DNA from: Chrysomallon squamiferum | Taxonomy: Eukaryota; Mollusca; Gastropoda; Neomphalida; Peltospiridae | DNA length: 64,000 nucleotides | Direction: 5' to 3' | NCBI GenBank assembly: GCA_012295275.1 | Contig: CM022675.1 | Coordinates: 10,229,182 to 10,293,181, forward strand | Shown here: positions 59,419 through 64,000 of the stretch, in pieces | Layout of the letters: each line of letters opens with the position of its first letter | How positions within the stretch are numbered: position 1 is the first letter of the stretch | Program-made: the position numbers and the translations under genes | Notes under the pieces: generated by a model | Told to the model about the DNA's origin: nothing | What the model saw: only the letters and a program-made list of their open reading frames with translations | The model's database searches: none

Positions 59419-60121
59419 TACAGGGTTGCCCAGATGTAACCATTATTTGTAATACAGTGATGACATCGTTCAATGGTTGATTCAGTTACTTTTTGTTTGA
59501 GCCTGGAGTTCCCGCGGACGATATGGGTGCAAGCCAATATCTGACGTGATGCGTTGTAAAGACGATCGTGATATGCCCAGCTCTGCAGAAGCACGTCTCT
59601 GGGATTTGCGAGGCTGTTGACGTATGATGATGCTACTAATTCCTGGTTGGCAGTTGTTCTCATTGTTCTTGGTGCACCAGGTTTATACGCGTCGGCGACG
59701 TTGTCAGTTCGTTTGAATTTTTGTACCAATTCGTAGATTGACGATTTTGATGGAGGTGGTGTATCAAACGATTCATTCCAATGATCAATAACATTTTTAT
59801 AACTCCTCTCCGACAAATAATAACTTTTAACAGCATGAATACGTTCTTCCAATTTTAAAGTGCGTCGTGTGTTGGCCATGTCTGTTAAATGACAAAAATG
59901 ATAAAACGAAGACTATCAAAGAAGAAGGTTTCCGTCCTCTCTTAAATAGGCTTTGCAACACTTTCAGTGGTGATGACGAAACCGGTTAACACAGCCATGC
60001 ACGTGAAGTCTCTTTACCAGTTCTCCCTGATATCGATCGCTTCGGTACTTCGTGAAGCAGACTTGAAATCAGTGATCATCGATTGAGCTTTCGGGTTCGG
60101 TTACATCTGGGCCATCCTGTA
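59419..60121 (-). mobile_element. 699-bp mariner/Tc1-type transposon with TA target duplication
   Basis: Terminal inverted repeats of 21 bp (59421-59441 and 60099-60119; common core GCCCAGATGTAACC, 19 of 21 matches) are flanked by TA on both sides, the target site of the Tc1/mariner superfamily. It is about half the length of an autonomous element. It holds one transposase remnant on the minus strand. Confidence 0.9.
59421..59879 (-). pseudogene. transposase remnant, DNA-binding part only
   Basis: From the ATG at 59877-59879: MANTRRTLKLEERIHAVKSY, YKNVIDHWNESF and SKSSIYELVQKFKRTDNVAD form the N-terminal helix-turn-helix, followed by KPGAPRT, a linker typical of such transposases. After about residue 90 a segment in shifted frame leads straight to a short C-terminal piece (CHHCITNNGYIWATLY) that runs into the inverted repeat. 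The DDE/D catalytic domain is missing, so the element is internally deleted and cannot mobilise itself. The open frame runs on past the element to 59361, which has no meaning. Confidence 0.75.
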
Positions 60122-61772
60122 TATATATATATCTATCTATATATATATATATTTGAAGTTTAGAAATGATTGTTTTCACATGAACTTAACCTGAGTCAAT
60201 ACAAATATTTTACTTCAACTGTTTTTGCTTTGTTTGATTATTTTGTAGAATTAAGAAATTCATATAAGTTCGTTTTGTCATTTGTTCTTAGATTTTTCAA
60301 AATACTTTCTTTCAATTCAGGTTTAATCTGCATTTTTAAAGCTAGTTTAAATTTAAATACGCTAATGAAGTGTTATTTAAATATGTAATGAAATACGCTA
60401 ATTTTAATATGCTGACAAGAAAATCATAGTTTATAATAAAATTTAAACTTTACAATATAAATATGCCAACAGGAAAATGTTAATTTAAATATGCCAGTTA
60501 AAAGATGCCTGTTTAAATATGCTAATATAAAAATATTTTTATTCATTTAAATTCTTGTATATATCTAGAAATGTTGAGCTTAAAATAATCATTTTTAGAA
60601 ATTTATGGATTAAAACAGGAAGTTTAAGGTTAGGAACATCAACAAACTAACATACTAAGTCTGATACTAAACTTGAAATTACTCTGTGTTTTCTACATTT
60701 CTCTTCACAGCTGTGTCTACATTTTATCTTTTACATGAAGCAGTGAATGAATGAGGCGGGTAGAGTGAATGGATGAGTGAATTAATAAATATCTGTATAA
60801 TTGTCAAACCTGATTTCTATTTATTTATTTATTTTTATTTTTATTTAATGTTGTTAAAAATTAATTATAATGAAAATAAATTTGCTGGTACAGGGCTTGT
60901 TTTGTTTCTTTTTTGTTTTTTTAACAATTTTAGTTTGTTACTCACTGATTTTCAATGTTAAACATTCTCTTAAGTACTGAATACAAAATTATTAACTAGT
61001 ATAAAATGATATTATAATGCCTAGTAAATACTAAATTTGGGTTATTGTACCAAAACTATATAAATAAATATTCCTCACCCTGTAATTTAATAAAGCTTGC
61101 TAAAAAAAATAGGTGATAAAAACAAAAAACAAAATAATTTGAAATATTTATTTCAACAAGAAAACAACAAAGTTTATCACATAATTTTAGAAAAACTTTG
61201 CCAAAATAAGTAATTATAAATTTAGAAAAGCATGATATAAAATGTTTCAAATTAAAAAGTATTTAAAATATATCTTAAGGTTCTAAAGATTTGTGCTATA
61301 AACACAAAAATGCCATGATTTCTGATTTGTCAATAAAAGTTTATGATAAAATATACAACATAAAATGAAAAACAAGACATTTGTTTACAAAAACTATAAA
61401 ACTTAATAAATAATTTGACAGATAATGTAACCTGAAATTAGTAATTAAGAACATTTTTAATTTCTGATTTTAATCTTCCAAACAAATATATGGCATATAT
61501 AGGTTTACACAACTGACTCCATTTTATGATTTAACAAACTTTTATAGGGTAAATCTTTACCAGAACTCTTGGTATTCTGTTATTTTGTGCTTTGGTTACA
61601 TGATTAAGTACATTATTTTTTTTTTTAAATTAAAAATACAAAAATACAAAAAAAAAAATTATCTCCCTTGAACCAAACATTTTTAATCCGAAGTGTGTAG
61701 TTTTTTTTAAAGCAGTAATCAAGGATTTCTAACATTAAATGATAATTACAAAATAATTTCTTTTTTTCACAG
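60122..61772. other. no gene recognised
   Basis: AT-rich sequence with chance hydrophobic frames. An acceptor-like TTTCTCTTCACAG at about 60710 is followed by AVSTFYLLHEAVNE and a stop; this is too weak to call. Confidence 0.5.
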
Positions 61773-61897
61773 ACTTGACTGTACTTGGTGCTGTGTCTGG
61801 TACAAACATTCTGTGTACATCTGATTTCATCAACAACACTGTGACTGAGTCTAAAACCATGTCACATTACACATTCTTCAGTAAGAACAGTCCATGA
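61773..61897 (+). CDS. unidentified exon
   Basis: Strong acceptor (TTTCTTTTTTTCACAG). The open frame encodes LTVLGAVSGTNILCTSDFIN then NTVTESKTMSHYTFF. It either ends at a donor (TTCTTCA then GTAAGAAC, exon end 61880) or reads SKNSP to a TGA at 61895-61897. No family is recognised and no partner exon was found. Confidence 0.4.
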
Positions 61898-61899
61898 TT

Positions 61900-62700
61900 C
61901 ACACTAGTAATGTTTTTAAAATGTTAGTTTGGTGTGGAACTTTCTAAACTCAGTTTTCTCCAGTTATTCAGTTTTTCATGTTTACTGTGGAGATGTTTTA
62001 TCTTCTGTTTACTTAGTTCAGTACAGAAAACTTGACAAGTCATTTAGACTCAGTGGACATCAGTTCTTGTAAATAGCTTTCTATGGTGTCTGAAAAGTAA
62101 AATATTACATTTTTTTAACAACAACTGCTACAATTTTATATTTTTTCATTTGAATCTGAAGTAATATATTCAACCAATAACAAATACAGTTAATTTAACT
62201 GAAATGAAATAAAGTTTAAGTTTATTTATTTAAGCATTTCTTGTTGCACTGTAATTTCGACTGTCTGGGGAAATGTGTGTTTAATACTAGTCTGAATAAA
62301 TCAACTCAGAACTTTGAGTAATTTAAAAACATATATATGTATATATTCTTTTTTTAAAGAGAAACATCCATTTTTCTTTTAATAAATAAGTAACTTAGTA
62401 TCTTTTATAAAAATTGATAACAAGTAAGATCAATAATTTTATCGGCTACTTGTTAAAGATAGATTTTTCTAAAGTAGATTTCTTTTCTTCCAATTGCTAT
62501 ATCAATGTCATCTATAGAGTCATTATTTAAAAGAAGAAAATTATACATAATGATAATAATATTAAAAATATTCTCATATGACATTAAATGATTTACATTT
62601 TACAGTTTATAAAATCTAGTTGTAAACCGAATTACCTGTCCATTATACTCAGCATCTGATTTCAAAACACTTGAACTCATCTGAGTGTCTCAGTTTGTAC
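61900..62700. other. no gene recognised
   Basis: AT-rich DNA without exon signals strong enough to call; probably 3' flanks of the converging exons on either side. Confidence 0.5.
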
Positions 62701-62704
62701 AAAT

Positions 62705-62825
62705 TTATTTGAACATCAACAACTGGAGAAGTGATTGTTCTTCACTGAGTTGTACTACAAGCCTGGTCAAGTGGTCATCCTTGGCCTGATAGAACTTTGT
62801 TCTGGTCAGCAAGGGCTTGTTTGTC
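62705..62825 (-). CDS. terminal exon of an unidentified minus-strand gene
   Basis: Acceptor TTACTTTTACAG, then a 40-codon frame TNKPLLTRTKFYQAKDDHLT followed by RLVVQLSEEQSLLQLLMFK and a TAA at 62705-62707. Heptad-like Leu spacing suggests a coiled coil. A loose resemblance to the C-terminus of HAUS augmin subunit 3 is possible but unproven. The frame fits the 2-base overhang of one open frame of the exon at 63534-63633. The alternative phase gives DKQALADQNKVLSGQG and an earlier stop. Confidence 0.45.
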
Positions 62826-63184
62826 CTGTAAAAGTAATAAACAAAACTTTTCACTGATAACCCTAATAAACAAAAATAATTTACTAAAAAAATATAACAT
62901 TTATCACTGGAAATGATAGCAAATATTTATTTAAAAGTTACTTAAAATATTAAAATTACAAATTATTTAGTCAGAATAAATACATTTTACATAATTTAAA
63001 TATTACATTTTACATCATAATTAAGTTATCTCTTGAAAATGATCTGCTAGTCTGTTATTTTGTAAAAAATACAGAAGTTTACAATTTTTGGGGTTCATAA
63101 TAATCAACAAAAATGCCAAGCTGCGTGTTTTTCAGTTTTGTGGTAAACTTGTCAAACATTGTAATTAACATTGTCAAGTTGTAT

Positions 63185-63420
63185 ATAAAATAGAAGTCAA
63201 TAATATCCATGTTTTAAATAAATACAAATAAATACAAGTTGTATATTAAAATAGAAGTCAATAACATCATGTTTTAAATAAATACAAACTGATAAAGAAT
63301 TGTCTACTTGCATATTAAAATACAAGTCAATAACATCATGTTTTAAATAAATACAAATTGATATAGAATTGTCTAGTTGCATATTAAAATACAAGTCAAT
63401 AACATCATGTTTTAAAAACA
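63185..63420. repeat. ~65-bp tandem repeat, about four copies
   Basis: ATAGAAGTCAATAACATCATG plus TTTTAAATAAATACAAA and TTGTCTAGTTGCATATTAAA recur, the first copies shortened. Lies in the presumed intron between exons 63534 and 62825. Confidence 0.9.
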
Positions 63421-63533
63421 AACTGAATTTCTTGGCAACAAACATATTACTTATGGGTATTTCAATAAAATCAAAACAGGAAAGAATTTCAAAGTTGAAG
63501 TTACAAAATCAAAAACAGTTCAAAACAACTTAC

Positions 63534-63633
63534 TTCAAATTTACCATGACAAAACTTTGGCCAATCCATGATGCACACCAGCCCAGTGAACATTCTGCAA
63601 TGAGCTTTGTCTGACTGTGCACAGTAAAAACCT
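63534..63633 (-). CDS. internal exon of the same minus-strand gene
   Basis: Excellent acceptor (TTTTTGTTTTTCTCAG) and donor (TTTGAA then GTAAGTTG). Two frames are open: VFTVHSQTKLIAECSLGWCA..., which matches the long frame of the terminal exon, and GFYCAQSDKAHCRMFTGLVC..., which matches the phase of the exon fragment at the window edge. The sequence alone does not settle which is translated. No family is recognised. Confidence 0.45.
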
Positions 63634-63976
63634 CTGAGAAAAACAAAAATCTCAAAGTAAGGGAAGTAAAAACATTATAAAACTGATATAAAAAAAAAAA
63701 CAAAGAAAAACTATATTTAAAAACATATTGGATAATATGCAAAATTAACAATTTAATTCACATCCAAAAATGTTAATTGTTAACTCAAAAATAAATATTA
63801 ATTCCTATCAATAATTATTAAATTAATAAACATAAAAATTGAAATTTATGAGAGTAATAAAAAAGGCTTACACTGTATTCATAAATACTAATTCTGTATT
63901 GAATACAGTTAAATGTTAGCATTCTCATTTTACATGTGTCAATTTTAAATATCATTTTGTATTCATAATCACTTAC

Positions 63977-64000
63977 CTCAAACAATGGAAATCAAATACA
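63977..64000 (-). CDS. exon fragment cut by the window edge
   Basis: The minus strand ends TTGATTTCCATTGTTTGAG before a consensus donor GTAAGTGATT. It is open only in the frame VFDFHCL, which favours the GFYCAQ frame of the next exon. The exon continues beyond the window. Confidence 0.35.

Noticed and set aside
59361-59420. C-terminal extension of the mariner transposase frame beyond the inverted repeat
   Set aside because: It lies outside the transposon boundary defined by the TIR and TA duplication and is chance read-through.

Overview
This is animal nuclear DNA: AT-rich, gene-poor, with exons bounded by GT-AG signals and a very heavy load of microsatellites, minisatellites and dead transposons. 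The innexin gene points to a protostome. With a Frizzled-4-type receptor, an ErbB-like receptor, an LRR (Toll-like) relic, tRNA-derived SINEs and TTAGGG-like telomeric degeneration, a lophotrochozoan, probably a mollusc, is the best fit. The species cannot be told from the sequence. There is no bacterial, phage or CRISPR content.

Layout. 1-8.1 kb: AT-rich DNA with a 3.2-kb, 99-bp minisatellite, a 42-bp array and telomere-like DNA; one possible exon at 0.5-0.7 kb. 8.1-10.8 kb: microsatellites and three minus-strand tRNA-type SINEs. 10.8-13.1 kb: a minus-strand CRE/octamer promoter-like patch and the phase-consistent last two exons of an unidentified minus-strand gene. 13.9-17.7 kb: arrays of 78, 79, 56 and 60 bp. 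18.24-19.80 kb: an intact single-exon Frizzled-4-like receptor that stops before the KTxxxW site. 22.6-23.2 kb: dead Ty3/gypsy relic. 25.5-28.05 kb: minus-strand innexin with one indel in a 7-base homopolymer and a candidate CpG-containing promoter. 28.9-29.4 kb: hAT relic. 29.8-30.4 kb: two ErbB-like exons running into a 27-bp minisatellite. 31.1-31.6 kb: two unidentified exons. 33.1-33.8 kb: a Topors-like RING ORF running into a 21-bp minisatellite. 35.7-38.8 kb: a 5'-truncated LINE, with RNase H segment present five times and a first catalytic Asp changed to Asn, abutting a broken LRR gene. 41.9-51.5 kb: a 9.6-kb array of a 25-bp unit. 52.1-53.3 kb: second LINE relic. 54.0-55.0 kb: one exon and a retroelement integrase fragment with five 54-bp copies. 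56.15-57.63 kb: minus-strand exons of an unidentified gene encoding a 25-residue acidic repeat; this reading frame has no ATG and is easy to miss. 59.1-60.1 kb: perfect 38-bp palindrome, tRNA-like promoter boxes and a 699-bp mariner-type element. 61.8-64.0 kb: exons of unidentified genes on both strands.

The genes do not form an operon or pathway block. The one unifying pattern is tandem duplication: several copies sit inside or against coding sequence in multiples of three bases (21, 27, 54, 75, 123 bp), while many noncoding arrays have other lengths (25, 56, 79, 103 bp). I did not find a convincing new molecular system. The strongest leads are the repeat-into-exon pattern, the hidden acidic-repeat exon and the 9.6-kb array.
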